Source of the DNA: Anaerozeibacter quisquiliarum
GTDB taxonomy: Bacteria; Bacillota; Clostridia; Christensenellales; Aristaeellaceae
Assembly (NCBI GenBank): GCA_051162045.1
Contig: JBISDI010000014.1
Strand: one strand, 5' to 3'
DNA length: 64,000 nt
How positions within the stretch are numbered: position 1 is the first letter of the stretch; each line of letters starts with the position of its first letter. The notes under the pieces were generated by a model. It had not been told where the DNA came from, made no database searches, and saw only the letters and a list, made by a program, of their open reading frames with translations. Both the position numbers and the translations under genes were made by a program. Positions 51,605-59,295 of the stretch are shown piece after piece.

Positions 51605-51961
51605 ATGGTGAAACTTACGAAGTACACCGGAGATACGACCTACGTGCTGGGCAACGGCGAGCTGGGCACCAAGGCGCGAATGCTTGCGCTTTGGCCGGCG
51701 GCGCTGACGGTCACGCATGTGGCGGAGACCGACGAAGCGGGCGAGTGCCTGCTGGCGTTCGACCCGCTGTCGCGGCTGCGCAGCGTGCTGGACATCGATA
51801 GCAGCCTCGACGAGGAGGCGGCCATCCGTGCGATCGAGGCGCTGCGCAACCGCGCGAGCGAGAGCGCGCCGCCCGATCCGACGGAGCGGCTGGCGGCGGC
51901 GCTCGAGTTCCAAAATGTGCTCTCGCTCGCGCGGGACGCTCGGGGGGAGGGACGCGCATGA
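51605..51961 (+). CDS. hypothetical phage-like protein
   Basis: 118 residues from ATG 51605 (MVKLTKYTGDTTYVLGNGEL). Acidic, no signal or membrane segment. It overlaps by 4 nt an XkdX-like gene, and genes in this position in small prophage modules are usually uncharacterised tail-region proteins. Possibly a leftover of a phage or a domesticated pair. Confidence 0.55.
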   Translation: MVKLTKYTGDTTYVLGNGELGTKARMLALWPAALTVTHVAETDEAGECLLAFDPLSRLRSVLDIDSSLDEEAAIRAIEALRNRASESAPPDPTERLAAALEFQNVLSLARDARGEGRA

Positions 51962-52083
51962 GCTATGAGGTGATCCGGCAGAACTACCTGCGCGGGCTGT
52001 GGACGCGCCGGATGGTAGAGCTGGCCGTGGAGGCCGGGCTGATTACCCGCGGGCAGGCGGACGCGCTGTACGAAGAGGGATGA
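51958..52083 (+). CDS. XkdX-like small protein
   Basis: 41 residues: MSYEVIRQNYLRGLWTRRMV, then ELAVEAGLITRGQADALYEE. The pattern NYxxGLWTxxMVxxAVxxGxIT is that of XkdX proteins of PBSX-like phages. A GGAGGGA ribosome site lies in the end of the preceding gene. Followed by an imperfect stem AAGGGGTTG / CAACCCCCTT (about 52089-52122), likely a terminator. Confidence 0.6.
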   Translation: MSYEVIRQNYLRGLWTRRMVELAVEAGLITRGQADALYEEG

Positions 52084-52150
52084 CCCAAAAGGGGTTGCCG
52101 CACGCGCCGCGACAACCCCCTTGCTACGCCACGATGAGGTCCTACGCTTT

Positions 52151-52266
52151 TCACAGCCCATCTCGCAATAGCGACGGCACTTCTTCCAAGTACACACAGG
52201 CCTGAGTGTCATGCCCTTGCGCTTGCGGGCGCTGCGAACCTGCCGGCCCATGTGGATATGGTCCAC
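52151..52266 (-). pseudogene. possible XRE regulator remnant
   Basis: GTG at 52266 behind GAAGGAGG opens MDHIHMGRQVRSARKRKGMT, the usual start of an XRE domain, but the frame then becomes atypical; another frame ends ACVYLEEVPSLLRDGL at 52151. The divergent upstream region has TTGACA and a weak TATTAC 17 bp apart. Reads as a decayed gene. Confidence 0.25.
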
Positions 52267-52310
52267 GCTGCGTCGCCTCCTTCGCACACCTGTAATAGGA
52301 CTATATGCTC

Positions 52311-52354
52311 TATTTGTCAAGAGCAAATATGACATACTGCCCTAGATGTCATAT
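52311..52354. promoter_or_regulatory. two overlapping inverted repeats, probable XRE operator
   Basis: TATTTG-TCAAGAG-CAAATA (52311-52329) and ATATGACAT-10 bp-ATGTCATAT (52327-52354), both with perfect arms. The right arm of the second contains the start codon of the XRE gene. Confidence 0.5.
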
Positions 52355-52562
52355 GGAGCGGCTGAAGCTGCTGCGCAAGAAGCGCAACCTGCCGCAGGTG
52401 GCGCTGAGCATAGAAACCGGCATCGATCAGAGCCAGATTTCCAAATATGAGCGCGGCGAGCGTATCCCCTCCACCGGCGACTTGCTGCTGCTGGCGGATT
52501 TCTTCGGCACCAGCCTCGACTACCTGATGAACCGCACTGACAACCCAACGCGCCGCGACTAG
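52353..52562 (+). CDS. XRE-family repressor
   Basis: 69 residues from ATG 52353 (MERLKLLRKKRNLPQVALSI, TGIDQSQISKYERGERIPS, LLLADFFGTSLDYLMNRTD), the normal length of this class. No ribosome site precedes this ATG; earlier in-frame ATGs at 52305 and 52329 would add YCPRC, so the start is uncertain. The overlapping inverted repeats suggest autorepression. Confidence 0.8.
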   Translation: MERLKLLRKKRNLPQVALSIETGIDQSQISKYERGERIPSTGDLLLLADFFGTSLDYLMNRTDNPTRRD

Positions 52563-52573
52563 GCGAACGAAAA

Positions 52574-52611
52574 GGCCCCTGGGATTTTGCCGCGGCAAAA
52601 TCCCAGGGGCC
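52574..52611. terminator. perfect 38-bp palindrome
   Basis: Arm GGCCCCTGGGATTTTGCCG repeated exactly in inverse orientation with no loop. Between convergent XRE and BMP genes. Confidence 0.7.
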
Positions 52612-52623
52612 ATGTTCATGCGC

Positions 52624-53721
52624 TTACGCGACCGTGATGCCCTCGGCAAACCACAGCACGCTCAGGATCTCGCCCGGGGTCAGGGTTTGGCCTTCGGCCA
52701 CCTGGGTGTTGCCTTCGTTGTCCACGATCGGGCCCACGAACACGCCGAACGAGCCGTCCAGGATCCGGGCGCGCGCGGCCTCGACCGCCTCGGCGGTGCC
52801 GGGGGCGCAGTTGGGCGTGAGCGGCGCGATATCGACCAGGCCGTCCGACATGCCCATCAGCACGTCCTCGCTCTGCCAGGTGCCGTCGATCACCTGCTGT
52901 ACCGCTTCCGTCACGTAGGCCGACCAGTTCCAGATCGGCGCGGTCAGGTAGGCCTTGGGCGCGACGTCGGTCACGTCGGCGTTGTAGCCCACGGCGAACA
53001 GGCCGTTCTCCTCGCAGGCCACCACCGGGCCGGTGGTGTCGCAGTGCTGGGACAGCACGCCGCAGCCCGCCGCGACCAGCGCGTCGGCCACCTGGCGCTC
53101 GATCGTCGGGTCATACCAGGAGTTGGTCGCCTTGACCGTCATGGTCACGTCGGGGTTGACCGACTTGGCGCCCAGGTAGTAGGCGTTCAGCGAATACACC
53201 ACCTCGGGGATCGTGGTGAAGGCCGCCACGTAGCCCAGATGGTTGTTGCCGATCTCCTTGGCCTTGAGGCCCGCCGCGATGCCCGACAGGTAGCGCGCCT
53301 CGTAGATGCGGCCAAAGTAGTTGACCAGGTTCACGCCGTTGTTTTTGTAGCCCGAGCAGTGCGCGAAGATCACGTCCGGATACTCGCCCGCGATCTCTTC
53401 CATATAGTCCATGAAGCCGAAGCTGTTGGCGAAGATGATGTTGCAGCCCTGCTCCACCAGCTCGCGCAGCGCGGTCTCGCAATCGCTGTTCTCGGACACG
53501 TTGCGCTTGATTAGGATCTGATCGTCCCGAAGGCCCAGCGCCTGCTGCATGCCCAGCGTTCCCTGGTGGTGGGCGTAGGTGTAGCCCAGGTCCACCGTGT
53601 CGCCGATGTACACAAAACCAACCTTGATCTCGTCCTTGGGCACGGGCGCAAACGCGCTCGCCGTAGCAGCAAAACCAAACGTCAGAACCAGCGCAACCAC
53701 CAGGGCCAACAGCTTTCTCAT
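52624..53721 (-). CDS. BMP-family (PnrA-like) substrate-binding protein
   Basis: 365 residues, signal peptide MRKLLALVVALVLTFGFAAT without a lipobox cysteine. BMP motifs: KVGFVYIGDTVDLGYTYAHH, ANSFGFMDYMEEIA, NYFGRIYEARYLSGIAAGLK, LGYVAAFTTIPEVVYSLNAY. Members bind nucleosides or related molecules for ABC importers. No permease or ATPase gene is adjacent. Own promoter and a palindromic terminator make it monocistronic. Confidence 0.9.
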   Translation of the reverse strand: MRKLLALVVALVLTFGFAATASAFAPVPKDEIKVGFVYIGDTVDLGYTYAHHQGTLGMQQALGLRDDQILIKRNVSENSDCETALRELVEQGCNIIFANSFGFMDYMEEIAGEYPDVIFAHCSGYKNNGVNLVNYFGRIYEARYLSGIAAGLKAKEIGNNHLGYVAAFTTIPEVVYSLNAYYLGAKSVNPDVTMTVKATNSWYDPTIERQVADALVAAGCGVLSQHCDTTGPVVACEENGLFAVGYNADVTDVAPKAYLTAPIWNWSAYVTEAVQQVIDGTWQSEDVLMGMSDGLVDIAPLTPNCAPGTAEAVEAARARILDGSFGVFVGPIVDNEGNTQVAEGQTLTPGEILSVLWFAEGITVA

Positions 53722-53783
53722 GAATCCTTACCTCCGCATCCTTTTTGTCGACAAACCCGAACATTGAACCGGATACATGGATG

Positions 53784-53812
53784 ATTGTACACTGTTTTGC
53801 GCCGCAGTTCAA
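53784..53812 (-). promoter_or_regulatory. promoter of the BMP gene
   Basis: On the minus strand TTGAAC (53812-53807), 17 bp, TACAAT (53789-53784). Confidence 0.6.
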
Positions 53813-53878
53813 GCGCAGGCGCGGGCTTTACGTATATTTAGCCGATGACAAGGTATGCCCCGCCCATCCTCGGTTGCG

Positions 53879-53908
53879 TTGACACCACATGTCGGCGTAT
53901 GTTATAAT
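53879..53908 (+). promoter_or_regulatory. promoter of the sodium/solute symporter
   Basis: TTGACA (53879-53884), 18 bp, TATAAT (53903-53908). Confidence 0.7.
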
Positions 53909-53970
53909 GCGGCCCGTAATGCCGCCTGGTGGGCATGCCCATTGTGCTGCGGCGAGGAAGGATGGATCTC

Positions 53971-55620
53971 ATGTTTGCAAAGGTTTTTATTGTTGCGCTC
54001 TTTTTTGTGGTCATGATCGGCATCGGGCTGTACGCGCGCCGGAAGGTACAGGGCGTGGGCGACTTCGTGCTGGGGGGCCGGGCCATGGGGCCGTGGCTGT
54101 CGGCATTCGCCTACGGTACCAGCTACTTTTCCGGCGTGGTCTTTATCGGCTACGCGGGCCAGTTCGGCTGGAGCTACGGCCTGTCCGCCACCTGGATCGG
54201 CCTGGGCAATGCGCTGATCGGGTCGCTGTTGGCCTGGGTGATGCTGGGGCGTCGCACACGCGTCATGACGCGCCACCTGCGCGCTTCGACGATGCCCGAG
54301 TTCTTCGCCAAGCGCTACGGCGGGGGCGACAGCCTCAAGCTTATGGCCTCGGCGATCATCTTCATCTTCCTGGTGCCCTATTCGGCGTCGGTGTACAAGG
54401 GTCTGTCGGGGCTGTTCTCCGTGGCCTTCGGCGTCGACTACCGCTATGTGATCTGGGGCATGGGGCTGTTGACCGGCGCTTACGTGATCCTGGGCGGGTA
54501 CATGGCGACCGCGCTCAACGACTTCGTGCAGGGGCTTATCATGCTCGGCGGCATCGCGCTGGTGGTGTTCTCGGTGCTGCGCGGCCAGGGCGGGTTTATG
54601 GAGGCGGTGAGGCGGCTTTCGCTGATCCCGTCGGAATCGGCGGGCACGCTCGGTCAGCCGGGCGTATACGCCGGCTTCTTCGGCCCCGACCCGCTGGGGT
54701 TGCTCAGCGTGGTGGTGCTGACCTCGCTGGGCACCTGGGGTCTGCCGCAGATGCTGCACAAGTTCTACATGATTAAGGATGAGAAGGCGATCAAGACCGG
54801 CACGATCATCTCCACGATCTTCGCCATCGTGGTATCGGGCGGCTCGTACTTTACGGGCGCGTTCGGGCGGCTGTACGTGGACAGCCCGGCGAGCGTCGGC
54901 GGCTTCGACGGGATCGTGCCCGCGATGCTCTCCGGCCAACTGTCGGATGTGCTGATGGGCGTGGTGGTGGTGCTGGTGCTGTCGGCGTCGATGTCCACGC
55001 TGGCCGCGCTGGTCATCGCGTCGGCGTCGACGTTCACGCTGGATTTCGTGCGGACGAAGCTCGCGCCGAACATGCCCGAGAAGCAACAAATGCTCACGAT
55101 CCGGCTGATGTGCGCGGTGTTTGTGCTGGTATCGGTGCTGCTGGCGCTGAACCCCGGCGCGCTTATCACCACGCTGATGAGCGTGTCCTGGGGCGCGCTG
55201 GCCGGCTCGTTCCTGGCGCCGTTTTTGTACGGGCTGTTCTGGAAGCGCGCCGCGCGCGCGGGGGTATGGGCGTCGTTCGCGGTGGGCACCGTGCTGACCG
55301 TGGGCAACGCGGCGTTCGGCTGGACGACCCCGATCATCGCGGGCGCGCTGGCGATGATCGCTTCGCTCGTGATCTGCCCGATGGTGAGCCTGTTGGCCCC
55401 CGCGCCCGATCTGGCGGCGGTGGAGCATGCGTTCGCGGGCTATGACGAAGGGGCGAAAGTAGAAGGGCGGTATGCGAAGATTAGCGGCAACGGCGCTCTT
55501 TCCCGCGTGAGCGGTTCCGAAAGTCCAGTGGGCGCCCCCCTTTGGCGGGTTTCAAGGGCGGCGCCCTTGACCGCCGGAGACCGTAACCCCGCGCCGCCAA
55601 ACCCAGTGCCCGGGCAATAG
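53971..55620 (+). CDS. sodium:solute symporter (SSS family)
   Basis: 549 residues; ATG 53971 chosen because GAGGAAGG lies 9 nt upstream. About 13 membrane helices; SSS features include GVGDFVLGGRAMGPWLSAFA, YGTSYFSGVVFIGYAGQFGW and LGTWGLPQMLHKFYMIKDEK, the proline/pantothenate branch. The last 55 residues (from GAKVEGRYAKISG) are low-complexity and derive from intergenic repeat sequence, so the natural protein probably once ended near 55450. Solute unknown. Confidence 0.9.
   Translation: MFAKVFIVALFFVVMIGIGLYARRKVQGVGDFVLGGRAMGPWLSAFAYGTSYFSGVVFIGYAGQFGWSYGLSATWIGLGNALIGSLLAWVMLGRRTRVMTRHLRASTMPEFFAKRYGGGDSLKLMASAIIFIFLVPYSASVYKGLSGLFSVAFGVDYRYVIWGMGLLTGAYVILGGYMATALNDFVQGLIMLGGIALVVFSVLRGQGGFMEAVRRLSLIPSESAGTLGQPGVYAGFFGPDPLGLLSVVVLTSLGTWGLPQMLHKFYMIKDEKAIKTGTIISTIFAIVVSGGSYFTGAFGRLYVDSPASVGGFDGIVPAMLSGQLSDVLMGVVVVLVLSASMSTLAALVIASASTFTLDFVRTKLAPNMPEKQQMLTIRLMCAVFVLVSVLLALNPGALITTLMSVSWGALAGSFLAPFLYGLFWKRAARAGVWASFAVGTVLTVGNAAFGWTTPIIAGALAMIASLVICPMVSLLAPAPDLAAVEHAFAGYDEGAKVEGRYAKISGNGALSRVSGSESPVGAPLWRVSRAAPLTAGDRNPAPPNPVPGQ
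55498..55600 (+). repeat. dispersed intergenic repeat, copy C, inside symporter 3' end
   Basis: CGCGTGAGCGGTTCCGAAAG, then CCCCCCTTTGGCGGGTTTC and AAGGGCGGCGCCCTTGACCG. Shares the CGCGTGAGCGGT start and stacked stems with copies A and B. Confidence 0.45.
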
Positions 55621-55668
55621 GGCCGAGCGGCCGAGTCCGGGCGAAGGCGACGCGGCGTTCCCGATGTG

Positions 55669-55714
55669 CTGAAATATGGAGGCGCTGCCCATGGGCAGCG
55701 CCTCCATATTTCAG
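55669..55714. terminator. perfect 46-bp palindrome
   Basis: Arm CTGAAATATGGAGGCGCTGC plus CCA, repeated exactly in inverse orientation, no loop. Between the convergent symporter and XRE-TPR genes. Confidence 0.7.
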
Positions 55715-56005
55715 GACGAGTCCCCCGCCCCATAAAACTCGCGGCGCCCGGCCCCTCGCGGGGGCGACCCGCGGCCGCCCACACCTGTTTGGCGTGGCGG
55801 TTGCATGGCCCGACACCCACAATTCCCCTCCGGCGCAGAGAAGCCCGAAGGCGGGGTGGTATCCCTGCGGTTGCGCGTAAACGGAGCTGGAATTGTGCGA
55901 TCAACAGGTTCGGGCGACCGCAGGCCGCCCCTGCGGACGGGGCTCGGTTTTACAAAACAGGTACGGTCTCGCCCTTCGGGGCATCGGGAGCGCCGAGCCG
56001 ATCGC
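55715..56005. other. gene-free stretch with GC-rich repeat segments
   Basis: No supported gene. Two segments (about 55755-55785 and 55910-55940) resemble the GGGGCGGCC(C/T)GCGGTCGCCC repeat found in the dapA leader. Confidence 0.4.
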
Positions 56006-57091
56006 TCACGCCTGATCCCCCTGCGTTTTGACGAGCAAACGCGCGAGCCGTTCGCGAACCGATTCGAAATCGGCACACCCCACAAGCGGCGCGTAGGCCG
56101 CCTCTTCCCCAAGCTCCTGAAGATATGCGTGAATCATCGCGGCGCGCTGCCGGTCGGTAAGCGCCCCGGTCAGTTCCGCGCGCTCAAGCAGCGGCCCCCA
56201 ATCGACCGGCGCGCGCATGCCGTTCTCAAGAAAATCGGCGGTCATGGCAACCGCGCGCAGCAATTGCGCCCGGTTGCCCGTCGCACGCGCGGTAATATCG
56301 AGCGTCTGCGCCACCGTCATGCCGTGCGCCGGGATCAGGTGGAACAGCCGCGCCAGCGCCTCTTGCGCCCCGGCGTACCGCGCCGCCCGCTCGGGATCGT
56401 CCTGCTTGATCGCGGCCTTGGCCATCGTAAGCAACGAAAGGATCGCATCGTTCAGCGCCCCAAACAGCCGCCGCGCCGCCGCGCGTTCCGCGCCCGCAAA
56501 ATCGCCCTCGCGCAACTGAATCGTGGGCAGCAGTTGCTCCGGGCGAACGTCGTCCTCGGTGCTCAGCGCTTCGAGTAAGGCGCGCGCCTCGGCGACCTCC
56601 CCGTCGTTCAGGCGGCTCATGGCCAACAGAAACTGGCAGCGCCGCTTGAACAGCCCGCCATTCGAGGCTGACTCCGCCTGTTCGAGCAAGGCGCGCAACA
56701 GCGCGCGCGCCTTATCCAGCGCCGCATCGTCCGGCGCGTGGATGAATTGCCCCTGCAGAATACACGCCAGCCGAAAGCTAAGCTCGGCGTCCATTGGGTA
56801 TTCGCACCGCAGCGCCTCCGCCCGTTCCAGCCCGGCGTGAAAATCGTCGGCCAACGCATCCGCCAGCGCTTCGATGCCCGCCTCACCGAGCTTCGGCTCA
56901 AAATCCAGCAATTCGTCGGTGCTCACGCCGAAATAGCGCGCCAACGGTGCGATCAGCATGAGGTCGGGGCAACTGTGCCCGCCTTCCCACTTGCTGACCG
57001 CCGGCGCGCTGACGCCCAGCGCCTGGGCCAGCTGCTCCTGGGTCACGCCCTTGCTCGCGCGCAGGGCCTGGATGTTTCTGGCAATGTTCAT
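56006..57091 (-). CDS. XRE regulator with TPR-like helical repeats
   Basis: 361 residues from ATG 57091 behind AAGGGG. HTH at 1-60 (MNIARNIQALRASKGVTQEQ, LGVSAPAVSKWEGGHSCPDL), then 300 residues of helical repeats (ALADDFHAGLERAEALRCEY, LLRALLEQAESASNGGLFKR). Architecture like Rgg/PlcR-type or other TPR regulators, which often respond to peptides; no peptide gene is seen beside it. Its first 32 codons and promoter are duplicated at 58477-58650. Confidence 0.85.
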   Translation of the reverse strand: MNIARNIQALRASKGVTQEQLAQALGVSAPAVSKWEGGHSCPDLMLIAPLARYFGVSTDELLDFEPKLGEAGIEALADALADDFHAGLERAEALRCEYPMDAELSFRLACILQGQFIHAPDDAALDKARALLRALLEQAESASNGGLFKRRCQFLLAMSRLNDGEVAEARALLEALSTEDDVRPEQLLPTIQLREGDFAGAERAAARRLFGALNDAILSLLTMAKAAIKQDDPERAARYAGAQEALARLFHLIPAHGMTVAQTLDITARATGNRAQLLRAVAMTADFLENGMRAPVDWGPLLERAELTGALTDRQRAAMIHAYLQELGEEAAYAPLVGCADFESVRERLARLLVKTQGDQA

Positions 57092-57119
57092 GTGAAACCC
57101 CTTTCGTCCGGACGCCTCC

Positions 57120-57148
57120 ATTATATCGCAAGCGGAGCACAGGCACAA
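57120..57148 (-). promoter_or_regulatory. promoter of the XRE-TPR gene
   Basis: On the minus strand TTGTGC (57148-57143), 17 bp, TATAAT (57125-57120). Confidence 0.6.
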
Positions 57149-57164
57149 TGGAGCCGCGTTCAGC

Positions 57165-57202
57165 AAAAAACCGCGCGGCTTAACCAACGGTTAAGCCGCG
57201 CG
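57165..57202 (-). terminator. Rho-independent terminator of the MerR gene
   Basis: On the minus strand CGCGCGGCTTAACC-GTT-GGTTAAGCCGCGCG followed by GTTTTTT. 14-bp perfect stem. The duplicated copy at 58645-58682 keeps the stem through paired changes. Confidence 0.8.
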
Positions 57203-57211
57203 CCGGAGTGC

Positions 57212-58027
57212 CTACCGCTTCTCGACCGGCACCTGCAGTTCCGTCAGGAAGTCGGCGGGGTCGGCCCGGTCGCCGGGCGATACGATCGCCTGGCCGCGCA
57301 GGGGGCCCGCAAACGCGTAACCGTTTTGCTCCATCCACTGCCCCAGCTTCTCCGTGGCGGCCGCGTACTGGTTGTAGGGTCCCTTGAAGCGCACGGTCGC
57401 GGCCAGCCCAATCTCGGGCAGCGTCTTGTACGTGAAATCCCCGTCGCTTGCGCCCATCTGCCTCACCGGCACCGCCACCTCGACCAGCGCACCGGCGTCC
57501 TTGTACTCCTCGTCCAGGTAGATCGAATACCCGCCGGCTTCGCACGCGATGCCGTGCCGGCCCATGTAGGCCCCGAGCTTATGCCAGAGTTCCCCCTCGC
57601 GGTCATAGGCCGCCAGCACGCCGCGCGTGGCGAGCACGTCTACCGCCGGCAGGCGCTTGAGTTCCACCTCATAAATCATACCCATTGCCTCTCCCTTCAT
57701 GACGTCGGCAAGCCGCGCAAGGTTGCGCAACTTATCCCGTTCCAGGGCGACGGCGTTCTCGATTTCCGCGCGCTTGCGCTCGATCACCTCGCGCACAAAG
57801 CGCGCGTCCTCGCCGTGCGCGAGCACCTCCCCGATCTCATCGATCGAGAAGCCCGCGTCGCGCAGCATGACGATCCGGTTCATCAGCGGAATCTGACCCG
57901 CGCTGTAGAACCGGTAGCCGGTGAACCGGTCGATTTCGGCCGGATCGATCAGCCCGCACTTTTCATAATGCCTGAGCATGCGCGCCGACACCCGCGTGAG
58001 CCTTGAGAATTCACCGATCTTGAACAC
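57212..58027 (-). CDS. MerR-family regulator with GyrI-like effector domain
   Basis: 271 residues. MerR HTH and recognition segment (MFKIGEFSRLTRVSARMLRH, YEKCGLIDPAEIDRFTGYRF), a coiled coil (VREVIERKRAEIENAVALER), and a C-terminal GyrI/BmrR-type ligand domain from about 120 (VELKRLPAVDVLATRGVLAA, YKTLPEIGLAATVRFKGPYN). Typical multidrug-sensing one-component regulator. Target not adjacent. Confidence 0.9.
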   Translation of the reverse strand: MFKIGEFSRLTRVSARMLRHYEKCGLIDPAEIDRFTGYRFYSAGQIPLMNRIVMLRDAGFSIDEIGEVLAHGEDARFVREVIERKRAEIENAVALERDKLRNLARLADVMKGEAMGMIYEVELKRLPAVDVLATRGVLAAYDREGELWHKLGAYMGRHGIACEAGGYSIYLDEEYKDAGALVEVAVPVRQMGASDGDFTYKTLPEIGLAATVRFKGPYNQYAAATEKLGQWMEQNGYAFAGPLRGQAIVSPGDRADPADFLTELQVPVEKR

Positions 58028-58218
58028 GCCGCCACCCCCGGTTGAAAACGGTCATTCGAATGACATGCCCAGCATAAGCCTTGACATTGTGTAAGAGTCA
58101 AGGGGGAAACGAAAAAACTTTTGGTCGTCCGCGAAGAGGGTTTTGATCGGCGCGCGAGGGGACGGGACATGCCGGGGCACGGCGCGTCAGCGCGAGGCAA
58201 AGCGTGGGTGACGCGGCC

Positions 58219-58476
58219 TCAATAGCGCGCCTCGCCGAGCGAGCGCAGCGGGTCGAGCGCCCAATCGGTGTAGCGCGCGTTGTTCATGTGGCCGTTCATG
58301 TACAGCTCGGTGTTGATCGGCGCGGGCATCTTGAGCACGCTCGGCCGCAGCACTCGCCGCTTTTCGATGTCGAGCAGCACCCAGGTGGTGATCGCCTCGC
58401 CGATCAGCGCGCCCGATGCGTCCTCAAAGCGGAACGCGGGCTCAAAAAACGGCCCCTTCAGCCCCGACGGCCAGGT
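58219..58476 (-). pseudogene. acyl-ACP thioesterase, C-terminal fragment
   Basis: About 85 residues: GEAITTWVLLDIEKRRVLRP and LYMNGHMNNARYTDWALDPL, the second hotdog strand region with the NGHxNNxRY motif of FatA/TesB-like acyl-ACP thioesterases. The N-terminal two thirds are absent; at about 58477 the sequence changes to a copy of the XRE-TPR gene start in another frame. Confidence 0.65.
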
Positions 58477-58568
58477 GCCGGCGCGCTGACGCCCAGCGCC
58501 TGGGCCAGCTGCTCCTGGGTCACGCCCTTGCGCGCGCGCAGGGCCTGGATGTTTCTGGCAATGTTCAT
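58477..58568 (-). pseudogene. truncated XRE gene copy
   Basis: ATG 58568 with the original promoter and ribosome site, reading MNIARNIQALRARKGVTQEQ to LGVSAPA, then running out of homology at the thioesterase junction and stopping at 58458. It would make only half a helix-turn-helix. Confidence 0.7.
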
Positions 58569-58745
58569 GTGAAACCCCTTTCGCCCGGACGCCTCCATTA
58601 TACCGCAAGCGGAGCACAGGCACAATGGAGCCGCGTTCAGCAAAAAACCGCGGGGCTTAACCAACGGTTAAGCCCCGCGGCTGCACGCCGAGGTAGCCTT
58701 GAACACGCCATCGCCCTCGGTTGAAAATGGTCGTCCGAACGGCAT
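58477..58745. repeat. partial duplication of the XRE-TPR / MerR region
   Basis: 58477-58682 copies 56998-57202 (XRE codons 1-32, promoter, terminator) with scattered changes, and 58697-58745 copies the MerR upstream region 58018-58070. The MerR coding sequence between them is missing. Original and copy lie in the same orientation about 1.5 kb apart. Confidence 0.8.
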
Positions 58746-58768
58746 ACATCCCTTCTCACGTTTATGCG

Positions 58769-59134
58769 TTAATTCTGAACGACCGACGCGCCGAAGGGCG
58801 TCAGCGAGAGCTTTGCCATCTTGAAGCACTGCAGGCCGAAGGGAATGCCGATGATGGTGGCGCAAAAGGCGCAGCCCAGCGCCGCCGACCCTACGGCCAA
58901 CGCCACCCCTCCGAAGACGAGCCACAGGATGTTGAGCAACAGCGACACCGGTCCGCCACCGTAACACACATCCTTGCCAAACGGGAAGAACGCCAACTGC
59001 GCCAACTTGAAGCACTGCATCCCCATGGGGATGCCCACGATGCTGATGCACCACAGCATGCCGGTCAGCAGCCAGCCCAACCCCATTACGCAGCCGCCGA
59101 AGACAAACCAGATCAGATTTCCCAAACAACTCAT
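58769..59134 (-). CDS. YccF domain (DUF307) membrane protein
   Basis: 121 residues from ATG 59134 behind AAGGA. Two repeats of the YccF motif: MSCLGNLIWFVFGGCVMGLG ... GIPMGMQCFKLAQLAFFPFG and NILWLVFGGVALAVGSAALG ... GIPFGLQCFKMAKLSLTPFG. Four membrane helices. Function unknown. Confidence 0.92.
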   Translation of the reverse strand: MSCLGNLIWFVFGGCVMGLGWLLTGMLWCISIVGIPMGMQCFKLAQLAFFPFGKDVCYGGGPVSLLLNILWLVFGGVALAVGSAALGCAFCATIIGIPFGLQCFKMAKLSLTPFGASVVQN

Positions 59135-59295
59135 AGCAAATCCTTCCTTGCAGAGAAGGCCCTGAAGCGCCGTCTTCCGGGCCCTCCCGCTTGACGAATA
59201 GGGCATTGGTTGCGCGGTTTTGTTGGGTGCGCGATGGGTACCTCATTATACGGAAAGGCCCATATTCGGTATTTGGCCTGCGGCTTTGTACGACC

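Noticed and set aside
51307..51627. 106-codon minus-strand frame in the uppP-XkdX gap
   Set aside because: Spans repeat stems and the opposite gene start; no ribosome site or recognisable protein.
53902..55428. 508-codon minus-strand frame opposite the symporter
   Set aside because: His/Gln/Arg-rich shadow of a membrane protein gene.
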